This document shows positions 23,546-33,748 of a stretch of 64,000 nucleotides of DNA, in pieces. The notes below the pieces were generated by a model, which was given only the letters and a program-made list of their open reading frames with translations, did no database searches and was not told where the DNA came from. Position 1 is the stretch's first letter, and each line of letters starts with the position of its first letter. This DNA is from Sepiola atlantica (Eukaryota; Mollusca; Cephalopoda; Sepiida; Sepiolidae), in NCBI GenBank assembly GCA_963556195.1, contig OY744525.1, positions 79,466,344 to 79,530,343 of the forward strand, in the 5' to 3' direction. The translations under genes and the position numbers were made by a program.

Positions 23546-23551
23546 AATAAA
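23546..23551 (+). promoter_or_regulatory. Candidate intronic poly(A) signal, Pcdh-A
   Basis: AATAAA 40 bases after the stop codon reached by reading through the exon 1 donor. The context TTTTAAAACAATAAA recurs at the same place in Pcdh-B (46378) and Pcdh-C (58950), so a short-tail transcript is plausible. No downstream GU-rich element was tested. Confidence 0.5.
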
Positions 23552-24529
23552 GTAAAACTAAATCGCAACACATTTGTTTTAAATTCATCTTTTCCCGTTT
23601 TGTTTTCCCATGCTTAAATAGCTTCGAATAAAGCTGTTCCAATTTCATTTGTCAATTTGAAATCATTGATTTACAGTAAGTAAAATTATATTCTATAGCC
23701 CTATCCATTTATTCAAACCATGAATCAAGATGCATATGTTTAGTAATGTAATTTCCAAAGTAACTATAAAATCAGCTATAAAGTGTTTTAAAAATCAAAT
23801 ATGGAATAAACTATATATGTATATTAATATTGATTTAATGGAAACACAAGTTGTATTCGTTTTACAAAAAGAAATACAATGTCACATTTTCAATTCAATA
23901 AATTCAATAGAATTATTAGTGTGCATAACAATATTTTTAATTTTTATCCGATTAACTTTTCAGATGAAACCAGAATTTGACTAAAAAAAAAATTTGAATT
24001 ATTTTAAACACATTTTAAATGTATAGTCTGTAGAAATTGTCCCTAAATCTATCTAATTATGAGATGATAACCTAATGCCCATACAAAATTAAGTGATTAT
24101 TTCTGTAAGCATATATACCAACAATCTTTAAACAACATTAATATATTTATCTTTTGTCCTCATAAGAAACATCACCAACTGGATAAGAAAACATTTGTGT
24201 AAGTTGTTTGAACATCTTCCCAATGATGAATTCACTCTCGGGCTTATTTCATGTACAATAAAATTCAACAATGATCATCAAGTCTAGGTAAAAATGGGCC
24301 GAGTGGATAAATAGTAACATACTTCATTGTGTCACAAGGTTGCTTTATAAACTGACATATTATAACCAGTGTATTACTTTCTATGAACCAAAATCGTGTA
24401 CACTTAGTTTTTTGTTGATTTGTCATTTGTTAATTTAATTTTTATAGTTACCTTCACAGAAATTTGATGTTTGCAAGAGTAGTACAAAAATACAACTTCT
24501 GAAATCCAACCATATTCGATATAGATAAA

Positions 24530-24873
24530 CTTCAGTCCATGTCTGACTTGTCAACCAAATTTCAGTCATAAATGTCCAACAATCTTTGTTTTATCACCAT
24601 TCAATGATATGCTGGAACACTTTGGTGATCGTTTCATCAGTAGGAGGTATGATCCTTAATGGACTTCACACTGACCGGACATTCAATCCCCCAAATTTTT
24701 ATCTATGGAATTATCTCAAAGATAATGACTGTCAAAACAGTTCCCAGACTAATCCCGAACTAAAGTTAGCCATCACAACCAACATCAGAGTAGTACCAAG
24801 AGAGGAGTGTATCAGTGTTACTAGCAATTTTTGTCTGTTCTATTCATGCGTTCATATGCTTGAACGGCAATAA
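24530..24873 (+). mobile_element. Tc1/mariner-type transposase C-terminal remnant
   Basis: The plus-strand frame from 24586 contains NPPNFYLWNYLKDNDCQNSS (about 24691-24750), then ELKLAITTNIRVVPREECI and a VTSNFCLF piece. This matches the P.D..LW.YLKD...  EL...I...I..I....C..V..NF layout near the third catalytic residue and C-terminus of mariner-like transposases. The rest of the protein is absent and no terminal repeats were found. Confidence 0.7.
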
Positions 24874-25524
24874 AATTCTTCTTGAAAATTCAGATACCTA
24901 TGATTTTTCTGAAATTTTAACCATAGGTATCAGACATCAATTAATAAATATTCCCCAAATTTCAGTTTAGGGGTCATAATATAGGCACAATTTTTCATTT
25001 GAAAATTCAAATATATCAGATTTGCATTAAATTTGATCCATAGTCATTACGCACCAATTAACCATGATTTCCTGAATTTCACTTTCTTCTTAAAACCCCT
25101 TAAGTCTTAAATTTTAGACATTTTCTAGAATTAAAATCATGTAATGGATACTGATCAAAATTGAAATAAGGATTATAGACATAAGGTTTATTATCATTAT
25201 ATATTGATTTAACCAAGACACTTCATCTACTTTTAAATGTAGATATATATATATATTTTTTTTGACAAACTACTTAATGTTTTCCTTTTATGTATTGTAT
25301 CCAAGATTTTGATGAACTTATTGTGAGATTTTCATCTATTTTTTTCCTATTTATCCACTCGTGCCATTTTTACCTACGCTATTTTTTTTTTTAAAGGAAC
25401 CATTTTTTTCCGGTGCCATTTTTGGCTAAATTCGTTATTATGATCTATAAAATTTAGTTTTACTAATAGTTTAAAATTAATAAATATTTATCATGTTATC
25501 ATTAGTACCAGTAATAGAAATTTT

Positions 25525-25602
25525 CCGATTCCGATATCCCCAAAATTTCCAATTTTTCCGATTTCCGATTCCCGATTCTGATTAATCGTCCCAACACTAA
25601 TA
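25525..25602 (-). mobile_element. Solo terminus of a hAT-like DNA element
   Basis: A repetitive TTCCGATTCCGAT-rich stretch ends in TTAATCGTCCCAACACTAA. Read on the minus strand it starts TTAGTGTTGGGACGATTAA, in the style of hAT-like element ends with short internal repeats. The opposite end was not identified. Confidence 0.4.
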
Positions 25603-25612
25603 TGCATATATT

Positions 25613-25831
25613 CTGAGGAAAGGGGTCAAAGTTCCTCAAAGAGATTTAACGATCTAATGAATTTCTTCTATTTGCATAAAAAAAGGTTTGTGAATGGCGA
25701 TAGAGAAGGACTCCAAAATGTTTAAATCCACTCTATGCAAGATCTCAAAACACTCCATTTTATAGTTTTGGGCACAGAAGTAATTGATCAGATCGTTAAA
25801 TCTCTTTAGGGAACTTTGAGCCCTCTCCCAG
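25613..25831. mobile_element. ~220-bp MITE with ~50-bp terminal inverted repeats
   Basis: The left end CTGAGGAAAGGGGTCAAAGT running into AGAGATTTAACGATCT is matched in inverse at the right end (AGATCGTTAAATCTCTTTAG into CTTTGAGCCCTCTCCCAG). The arms are about 50 bases with a few mismatches. There is no coding capacity, as expected for a miniature non-autonomous element. Confidence 0.7.
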
Positions 25832-25994
25832 TATATATGTATATACATATATATTGATTTGGTAGATTTCATCATCACCTTGATGATTCTGATTCTTCTT
25901 CTATATAATAATAATGATAAAATAATAAGGATAATATAGAAGTAAAAAAACTTATTTTTAGTTATACAAGAAGAATTATATAAATATTAGCAAA

Positions 25995-26340
25995 AATGTG
26001 CTCCCTTCAGTCGCATATTTTTGCTAGACTGGGAAGATGGTATCATGGTGAACGAACATATACTAGACTGACTCTCAAAGGAGGAGTTAATGCCTGAGAG
26101 AATTATATCATGAACACAGAATAGATATTACACTACCCCCCCCCCCCCAAAAAAAAGGAGAGCGTAATATCTGGGAAGATGGCCCTGTGATAACAGAACA
26201 GATACTACATTACCTCCAAAGGATGATGTAATATCTAGGAGGATTAGCCCCACCCTCTTAAAAAGAGGAGCTAATTCCTGGATGGACAGTCTTATGATAC
26301 CAAAAATAATACTACATTACACACCCCAATTAAAACATAA
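25995..26340. repeat. Degenerate ~90-bp tandem repeat
   Basis: Three to four units of the type GGAGTTAATGCCTGAGAGAA, then CATGAACACAGAATAGATA, then a CACTACC/C-rich spacer, each partly diverged and one with a 12-C run near 26137. An inverted relative lies at about 30830-31050, and a fragment resembling the first unit is at 9885-9945. Confidence 0.6.
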
Positions 26341-26408
26341 TACAATAATAGATTAAATCAGTCCTTTTTTTTCATTCAAAAATGGCTAGTCATAAAAACA
26401 TTATTTTT

Positions 26409-26456
26409 ATAGTTTCTTGACCTTTTGGCTAAAATAAAAGTATAGTATCTGCTCTC
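26409..26456 (+). pseudogene. U2 snRNA-like fragment
   Basis: TTTCTTGACCTTTTGGCTAA followed by TATAGTATCTGCTCT closely follows the 5' end of U2 snRNA, including the branch-site-pairing region. Only about 48 bases are similar, substitutions hit conserved positions, and the Sm site and 3' stem-loops are missing. It is therefore a retro-pseudogene or the head of a U2-derived SINE, not a functional U2 gene. Confidence 0.65.
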
Positions 26457-26772
26457 AACATCCCAGGGACATCAGACGTTTTATTATCGATGAAACTATT
26501 GCATATATATAAGTAAATATGACAATACCAATTTAAAATGTATATAACGGAATAATAATTTATTAAAAACTTTTTAAAAATAAATATGCCACTTAGGAAT
26601 ACCTAAAGCTGTTTATGGGTGTTTGCAGATTACTATATATAGGGTATTTCAAAATATTATGATGTAGCATAGAATTAAATATGCATAAGTCATTTTAATG
26701 TTAATATAGTTAGGATAAGTGGAAAAAAACTTTTACATTTATTTATTTCGATATATATATATATATATATAT

Positions 26773-29700
26773 TAGAGTTGGGCGGTTTTGAAATTTTGGT
26801 TTCGGTATCGGTTTCGGTTTTTTTCCCTTAAAACCTCGGTTTACGGTTCGGTTTTTCGGTTTTGTTGAAAAAAATTTTTTTACTATGGAAGCTATTCATT
26901 CTGTTGTGTGATAATTAGTTATTATTCAACGTTTAGTTGAATTATGCCACTGTTTCGATAATTTTGTGACTGAATCATTCTCCATGATATGAATCATAAG
27001 TTTTAAGGTGTTGACTGTTGTAATCAAAGTTCTGATACCTTTTTAACAGTTAACTCGTTAAAACAGTGACCAAAGATTCATGAAAGATTTCTGAAGAATA
27101 AAACTGAGTTTGAATATACATTCTATCTAATTCTTTAACCCATCAGAAGCTAAAATATAACTCAGAAATGCAAGAAATTAAAAAACGAAAATTTATTTAA
27201 ACAAACAAAATAATTTTACAAATAAAATTAAGCAAAAATGATGATGAAAATGAAATATTGTCAAAATTATTTGACAGATACAAATTTTAATTTTTTAATA
27301 GGTGAAAATGTTTGCAAGACGTTGTGTTTTGTCGCGTAAAATAAACACACCATATACTTCTCGAATTGCCGGTGTTGACTGTTGGGATGTCTGTCATTTT
27401 GTGTGCTCGAAGTTCTGTCAACTGGTGCGTGTTGGGGTTAATATTTGTTTTTAAGACAGGGTAATAAAACTTTATAGACATGCGTAAAAGACTAGTAGTA
27501 CAACCGAAAACCGCGCCAAGGGAAAAGGAAGGATGGTTAAAAAAAAGTAGAGATTATTAATTCATCTAAAGTCATTTTTTAAGCTTTAAGGTAATTTTAG
27601 TCATAGAATTCATGACTTGGATTAAAGTTTAATAATTAAACTTTCGAATAAATTGTCAACTCTAAATAAATACCATATTAACAATTTAGTAAAATATAAA
27701 TCGTTGCATAGTCTACTTTTTGAATAACCCATTTTTGGGAGAGAAAACGGTATAGTTGAGAGATAGTTCTCTAGAAATTACAATTTATGTATGAAGTGGC
27801 TTTTCAAAAGTAAACAATGAAATGCCTAATGTTTAAAATAATTTTAAAAATCCGAATAAAGTGACATTAGCATTGGCAACTACTTTTTTTCTTTTTAAAT
27901 GTTTATACTTACTCACTACTTTTCGTTTATTTACTTTTACAAGTATTTTTTCAAAATTTCATTTTAATAACTTATTTTTTTAGATAACTCTGAAACAAAC
28001 AAATAATTATTTTACAATTTTGAGTTGAATCAAATAGATTTTCGACATCATACGGAACGCGTTTGATTTTTTCTTTTTCATTTGAAAATAGTTTATGCTA
28101 AAAATACGATGTCATGTTGTCTGTCGTATTTCTCTCTTTTTCATTTGAAAATTCAAAATGTTAATAAACAAATTGTAAACAAAGATTTCTTCCTACAAGT
28201 AGCAATACACATGAAAAAATTTAAATTGCTTAAAATATCTCAATAATGGCATACATAGGAAGAGCTTGATGATCTAAGAAAGAATCTTTTTAAATTTTTT
28301 AAATCTGACTAAAAATAAGGAAGTTATAACTATTTTTGTGCCTCGCACAATTGGATATTTTCCCCTCTTTAATACCATATGCGTTTCGTCACATTTTTTA
28401 CACTAATTTTTCAGTAAAAATGTTATATCTTTGTTAAAACACAAGATTAAGCAATGAAATTTACCATATAAGTGTATTTTTGTACAAGGAATCAGAATAT
28501 GCCACTGAAAATCTCCAGAAATTAATGGTTTCCAAGTAATCTGCACTAAGTGCACATAAATATGCTGCAATACCTTAAAAATACCATGAATCCATTAAAA
28601 GAAAGAAGTTAGAAAACTCAAAGTTGAATTGTAATACATTTTATGTACAAGAAACTAAAATCTAATACTAGGACTGTTTAAAAATGAATATATTGCAAGA
28701 TTTCTGTAGCATTATTGTAGATTTACACCTTCTGCTAACTCACCCCCTTACCTCCCCAAAATATGAGATTCTACTTTTTTTATTTAGGCAATTACATGTT
28801 AACACCCTGAAAAACTTGGCAAAAAGAAAGAAACAAAAACAATTATTTTAGAATTTAAAGTGGGGATCAGTTTCACATAAAATAATCCCCCATTTCAAGG
28901 CCATTCTAGCGTTTTAGGACAGTTAATTATTTTTTCTATAGGAGATAAATCCTGTGCGTTTTTCTTGTTTTTTGTTTTTTTTCTGTTTTTTTAGACGATT
29001 ATAAGGGTTTTTGTGGGAGGAGGGGGGCTTACCACTTGAACTTCAGGTTAGTGGTAGGGCTAGGGGCAATTAAGTGTGAACACCCAGAAAGAAAAAAAAA
29101 CAATTCATTTAGAATTTCGAGTGGGGGATTAGTTTCACATATATTTAATGCAGAATAATTCACCATTTCCGGGCCATTCAAGCGTTTTAGGGCATTAATC
29201 AATTTTTTTCTATGGCAAATAAATCCTGTGCGTTTTTTTTTATGGGCGTCTGCTTTTTTTTTTTTTTAGACGATTATGTGTGGTTTTAATGGGCTTTTTT
29301 GTAGGATTAGGGCTTCCTACTCGGACTTAGGGTTAGTGATAAGGTTAAGGAAGGGGTTTTGTTTTGGATGGAGGTTGCCATTCGGACTTAGTGTTAGAGT
29401 TAAGGGAGTTTTTTAGGAGTGGCTTGCCACTCATATTTAAGGTTAATGGTACGATACGTTCAAGATGGCATTTTTAGGAGGTGGGCTTGTTAGTCGTACC
29501 TAGAGTTAATGGTAGAGTAATTATTTATTTTATAAATTTCACTAAAAGGCAAGAATGCCCGGGAAATCGGAGATCATTTTACATTAAATTTATATGCGAA
29601 ACTGATCCCCCACTCTAAATTCTAAACTATTTTTTGTTGTTTTGTTTTTTCTTTTTTCGCCAAGACTTTAAGACGTAATCGCCTAAAAAAGTAGAATCTT

Positions 29701-30371
29701 AATTTTTTTTTTTTTTAAATTGGCAACTAGAAATTCATTACTACTAGAAGTTCGAAAGTTGAGTGAAAACCAGTATTTTTTAAAGTATTTTTATAAAAGA
29801 ACCAAATAGGATTAACTTTTTTTAAAAGTATTTTTATCTTTTTTTACAAGACGCTGCTGCTGATTGATTGTTATATCAGCAATACTAGTAGCCATTGTTG
29901 ACTTTCGCTCAAAAAAAGGACAATATTTTTTAGGATAAGATAATTTAAAATTACTATTACCGAAAGACAAAACAACGTACAATTATAATTTTAATGCATA
30001 AAAAAAGATGAAAGATTAATTTATTTACTAGTTGGGTACGAAAAATGTAACAACATTTTCTATATTCATATTTTAAAATGTTTAAAATTCGTTCTAGAAT
30101 GAAAATAAACAAAAATCGCCTCGTGTTTATAGCAGTAATTGCAGTAATATATTTGTTCAACTGTCCTCTTACTAATATAACATTTTTTGGTAATATTCAA
30201 TTTTATTCAAATCGGAAAATCTTTTCAACCGTGTTTCCTTGTATATGGTGGCTTACTGTAATAAAAACACAATACCGAACGGTTACGGTTTAAAAAAAAA
30301 AACCGATTCGGTATACGGTATGGAGACGAAACCGAAAAACCGCGGTTTTTCGGTAAAACCGCCCATCTCTA
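26773..30371. mobile_element. ~3.6-kb non-autonomous hAT-like element
   Basis: The left end TAGAGTTGGGCGGTTTTGAA and the right end, which in inverse reads TAGAGATGGGCGGTTTTACC, form terminal inverted repeats. Both ends then run into CGGTTTCGGTTTTTCGG-type subterminal repeats of 60-100 bases. Flanks are TA-rich, so an 8-bp target duplication cannot be read with certainty. No transposase was recognised inside; the interior is AT-rich and contains a second, nested foldback element. Assignment to the hAT superfamily rests on the end sequences and is tentative. Confidence 0.7.
28766..29699. mobile_element. Foldback element nested inside the hAT-like element
   Basis: The left terminus AGATTCTACTTTTTTTATTT, then GGCAATTACATG, then a TAAAGTGGGGATCAGTTTCA phrase is repeated in inverse at the right terminus (CTGATCCCCCACTCTAAATT into CGCCTAAAAAAGTAGAATCT). 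A further direct copy of the subterminal region lies at about 29065-29230. GT-rich degenerate tandem units (GGGTTAGTGGTAGGG-like, 29035-29520) fill the middle. No coding capacity. Confidence 0.65.
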
Positions 30372-30395
30372 ATATATATATATATATATATATAC

Positions 30396-30439
<44 letters not shown>

Positions 30440-30455
30440 GTATATATATATTATT
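30372..30455. repeat. (TA)n/CATATG simple repeat
   Basis: Alternating TA runs interrupted by ACATATGTA palindromes, directly at the right end of the hAT-like element. Confidence 0.95.
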
Positions 30456-30557
30456 TCATGTACCAACACATAAAATGTTATAAGGAGATATAATATTTTA
30501 TGTATCGATTTTCAGTATTTACTTCAACAGTGCTCAGTACGTGAGTAAAGCTAGGTC

Positions 30558-30725
30558 GTAAGTTATGAAAATATATTTATGGCAATTAAGCTACACAGAG
30601 GTGTCTGTGTTTCATCCCCGTAGGAGATTGTCAGGCTAAAATTTTAGCCTGACGATTCCCTACGGGGATGAAACACGAAAGCCTCTGTGTAGCTTAATTG
30701 CCATAAATATATTTTCATAACTTAC
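30558..30725. repeat. Near-perfect 168-bp palindrome (hairpin)
   Basis: The left arm starts GTAAGTTATGAAAATATATT and passes through AAGCTACACAGAGG and TTTCATCCCCGTAGG to the centre AGGCTAAAATTTTAGCCT (about 30632-30649). The right arm mirrors it back to TATTTTCATAACTTAC. Only a handful of mismatches separate the arms. This is most likely a foldback-type MITE; the transcript would form a long hairpin. Confidence 0.9.
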
Positions 30726-30829
30726 TATATCTAAATGAATAAATGCAAAAGTTTTTTTTTCCATCTATCCTAACTATATTGACATTAAAAAGCTTTATGC
30801 TTATTTAATTCTCTGTAGTATATTTTCAT

Positions 30830-31055
30830 TCATCATGATACATTCCTCCCAGGCAGTACCTTCTCTTCGGGGGGAAGGCCGCACAGTATACATTCGTTCC
30901 TCAGGATTATCAGTTTTGTGTGTGTGGGGAGTTAGTGTACTATCTATTCTGTTGTCATGATATCATCCTTCCAGACATTAACCTCTCCTTGGGGGTGGGG
31001 GGGTGGGGGGAGTAGTGTATGTAGTTCGTTCATCATGATATCATCCTCTCAGCCT
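30830..31055 (-). repeat. Inverted copy of the ~90-bp tandem repeat
   Basis: Phrases such as CCTCCCAGGCAGTACCTTCT, ATTCTGTTGTCATGATATCA and CCAGACATTAACCTCTCCTT are reverse-complement relatives of units at 25995-26340, with G-rich tracts at about 30989-31010 mirroring the C-run there. Confidence 0.6.
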
Positions 31056-31337
31056 CTTATTTGCATATTTATTTATTTTTAAGTTTCTAATGAATTAATA
31101 TTTTCTAATCTGTTAATAATTAAACACATGCATTTATTATTTTTTTTTATAAATTTGTTGCTGTTGTTGTTGTTGCTGTTGCTATTTACTTTCTCCCACG
31201 AGAGTAGAGTTAGGCAATATTTAGCGTACGGAGAATCCAGCTACCCCAAAATAGGCACTCTGAATTGGAACAAAAATTGCCTCGGTCTAGAAGGATTTCT
31301 TCTTCATTGACAGAGAACATAAAAACTAAGTGCAGAT

Positions 31338-31385
31338 TCAGTACAGATACTATATTTTGCTCCTAGCCAAAAGGCAAAGGAGTTA
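31338..31385 (-). pseudogene. Second U2 snRNA-like fragment
   Basis: On the minus strand it reads CTCCTTTGCCTTTTGGCTAG followed by AAAATATAGTATCTGTACTG, again the 5' end of U2 including the branch-site-pairing region and again lacking the rest of the RNA. It follows an inverted copy of the same ~90-bp repeat family that accompanies the first U2-like fragment. Confidence 0.6.
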
Positions 31386-31890
31386 ACATGTTGATGGTGG
31401 TGATGATGATGATTTGTCATAGAATAAATCTCCTCTAATCTTTCTAAATTACAAAATAAAAGTATTTTTCTTTGATATTCTTTACATATTTTTTTTTCTT
31501 TTATAATAAAGGTGAAAAGTACAAAGTACGCATTTTTAATTATTCAGTAATATAAAAGTGGAGTATTTGACCAATCGACGTCCAACCCTTATGTTTATTC
31601 ATTTCATTATATAACCAGTTTTAATGGTGAATTCATTTAAATTTTTATGCTGCAACAAAATAAAATTTATCAACGTTGAATATCTTCAAGACCATATCAA
31701 TTGACGTTTTTGTTGTTTTTTCCTAAAAAACAAAATTTGACGATGTTCATGCACAGTATATTTCCCCCATATTTGAATATATCAAATAACACTACGACAA
31801 TCATCATTTAAAAAAATTTCCTCTGAATTACCAAAATATCAAATGAAAATTACTTCTTTGGTTTCTGTAAAGAAGACTGCAGCGTCAGTA

Positions 31891-31924
31891 ATTGCCGCCC
31901 GGAGGACGGGTAGTTTTCGCTAGT
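31891..31924 (+). mobile_element. Candidate Helitron 3' terminus
   Basis: A short hairpin (CCCG, five-base loop, CGGG at 31898-31910), then nine bases, then CTAG (31920-31923) followed by T, as in the candidate at 3066-3097. The stem is only four base pairs, so support is weaker. The second copy of the duplicated intron segment starts about 40 bases downstream. Confidence 0.35.
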
Positions 31925-33083
31925 ATATATATATGTTAGTTCATGTTGACTAAATGCAAAAAATAAACTGTATTCCTTTAGTAATATAAAACAAAATGCA
32001 ATGACACATTTTCTATTCAATAAATTTGATAACATTATTAGTATACATACTAATATTTTTAATTTTTACCGAATAACTTAAGCTAATTATCTTTAAAATT
32101 AAACCAAAATTTAACTGCAAAAAAACAAAAACAAAAATGAATTTGAATTATTTCAAATGCATTTTCAAAGTTTAGTCCATAAGAAATTTGCCAAAAGTCT
32201 GTCTAATTTAGCATCGAGAAACCCATACAAAATGATGGGATTAATTGTGTATGGATCTGCACATCTGCCTTTAACAATCTTCAAACCACATCAATGTGTT
32301 GGTCTAACTGTTGTCTTCATACGAAACATCACCAACTGAATAAGAAAATAGTTGTCTTAGTCGTTTTAAATTCAATCATTAATTCAACCTCTGGTTCATT
32401 TTATGAAGGTTTAATATGTACTTCATAATATTCTAAAGTGGTACATTGGTGTATTATATAAAGGGTTCAGTTTGAAATTCCCAGTACATTATCAACCATT
32501 ATAGACATTTAAATAAGGCCTGAGAGTGCAACTGTCAAAACCTTATTACTATAACAATAAAGATGAGAACAATAACCTGAGTGTAAATAATAAAAATCAT
32601 ATTTTTGCAAAGTGTAAAAGCATCTGTAGATATAAGACAAGAGTTTCAAGAAAAGATAATCCTCTTCTTGCAAATGAAGACCAATATTACCAGTATGAAT
32701 ACAAGTTAAGATTTAAAATCAGGTTTGCATAGCTGAAAAATAAAGTTATAAAAATCAGTCTAATTACTTTTTAATCACATCTTGTATATAAGGATACAAG
32801 CTGTTCTATGTGAGTAATCACCATATTGATTCTTAAATAATCATTTTATTGTTATCTATTTTTGTCTTTGATTTTGTTAAACAATATAATAGTTTTAATT
32901 ATTTCTTTAGTTCATATGATCTTTATCAATTTCTCAGTGACAAAAAGATTTGTATATATTTGAGTTTTCTCTTTTGAGCACGTTTTAGTTGTTGATCTTT
33001 GGAAATCATTACTTTATGCCTATATATTTTTTACATCTTTGTAGTTGTATTTCTGGTTGCTATTGTTTTGTCCCTTTCAACAG

Positions 33084-33207
33084 ATGTATACACAAAATGT
33101 ATCAATTCCACCAGATTATTTCACCTGGAGATCTGCTGTACCTTCCCAATCAGAAGCAGACCTGAACTGGAGGGAAGAGAATGCACCAAATGACCAACAA
33201 AGGACAG
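33084..33207 (+). CDS. Pcdh-A exon 2 (cytoplasmic tail)
   Basis: A 124-base exon between a CCCTTTCAACAG acceptor and a CAG|GTAAAT donor. It encodes MYTQNVSIPPDYFTWRSAVP and then SQSEADLNWREENAPNDQQR and T, entering in phase 0 and leaving in phase 1. The same 124-base exon, in the same phase and nearly the same sequence, is present in Pcdh-B and Pcdh-C, so each gene owns its private cytoplasmic exon. Function beyond being part of the intracellular tail is unknown. The aromatic stretch YFTWRSAVP is invariant except that Pcdh-B has Glu in place of Asp just before it. Confidence 0.92.
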
Positions 33208-33596
33208 GTAAATTAACAAGTATAAAATTAAATGAAGGAAATATCAAAACTATAAAGAACACTTATCTATATCTATAATGAACTGTGTAACTTTCTATTA
33301 TTTACTGTACCTATCTATACCTTATAAAAAGACAACAGAAATGTGGAAAATAACAAATGAATCCAGATATCCAAGGGATACATTAAAGTGATATATCGAA
33401 TACACTAGCTTTCTTTTTACTTGATCATTCAAAACCTAATGTTTATATTCATATATCTATGGATAGGATACAGATTGTAAGTAAATTTAAAATAAAATAA
33501 AAATAAGTCTAAGAATGAAAACTAAAAATAAGTTTTCTCAAATCTGTTCATTAAATTCTTGTGTCTGATTTATAATATGATAAATTTTTTTTTCAG

Positions 33597-33748
33597 ACAT
33601 GTCTTCCAGGAAATCATCAGTTCAATCAGCACATGTAAATAAAAGTGATATTTCTGCTCCTTACCCACAATCAAGGAATCTTATAGAAATGAACAATGAA
33701 CAGACTTCAAACACAAGACCTTTGCCTCCAGTACCACAGAAAAACTAA
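33597..33748 (+). CDS. Pcdh-A exon 3 (C-terminal tail, stop)
   Basis: Starts after a TTTTTTTTTCAG acceptor. The first two bases complete a GAC codon with the last base of exon 2. It then encodes MSSRKSSVQSAHVNKSDISA, the middle APYPQSRNLIEMNNEQ, and ends TSNTRPLPPVPQKN with TAA at 33746-33748. RPLPPVP fits the class I SH3-ligand pattern (basic-x-x-P-x-x-P), and the serine-rich start is a possible phosphorylation region; both are inferences from motif only. Intron 2 upstream is 389 bases. Confidence 0.92.

Larger units (their letters stand above)
23456..33083 (+). other. Intron 1 of Pcdh-A (9.6 kb, transposon-filled)
   Basis: GTAAGT to TTTCAACAG. It is 7-10 times longer than the equivalent introns of Pcdh-B (1.34 kb) and Pcdh-C (0.95 kb). 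Two diverged direct copies of one intron segment (about 23850-24260 and 31970-32400; shared phrase AAACATCACCAACTG at 24168 and 32325) flank nearly all the inserted mobile DNA. Pcdh-B has one copy (about 46820-47030). Individual insertions are listed separately. Confidence 0.8.

Noticed and set aside
26409..26456. Functional U2 snRNA gene
   Set aside because: Only about 48 bases of the 5' end are present, with substitutions, and no Sm site or 3' stem-loops follow.
32999..33083. Upstream extension of Pcdh-A exon 2 as an independent small protein (also upstream of the other exon 2 copies)
   Set aside because: The extension is intron sequence read through the acceptor; the three genes diverge before the CAG and agree after it.
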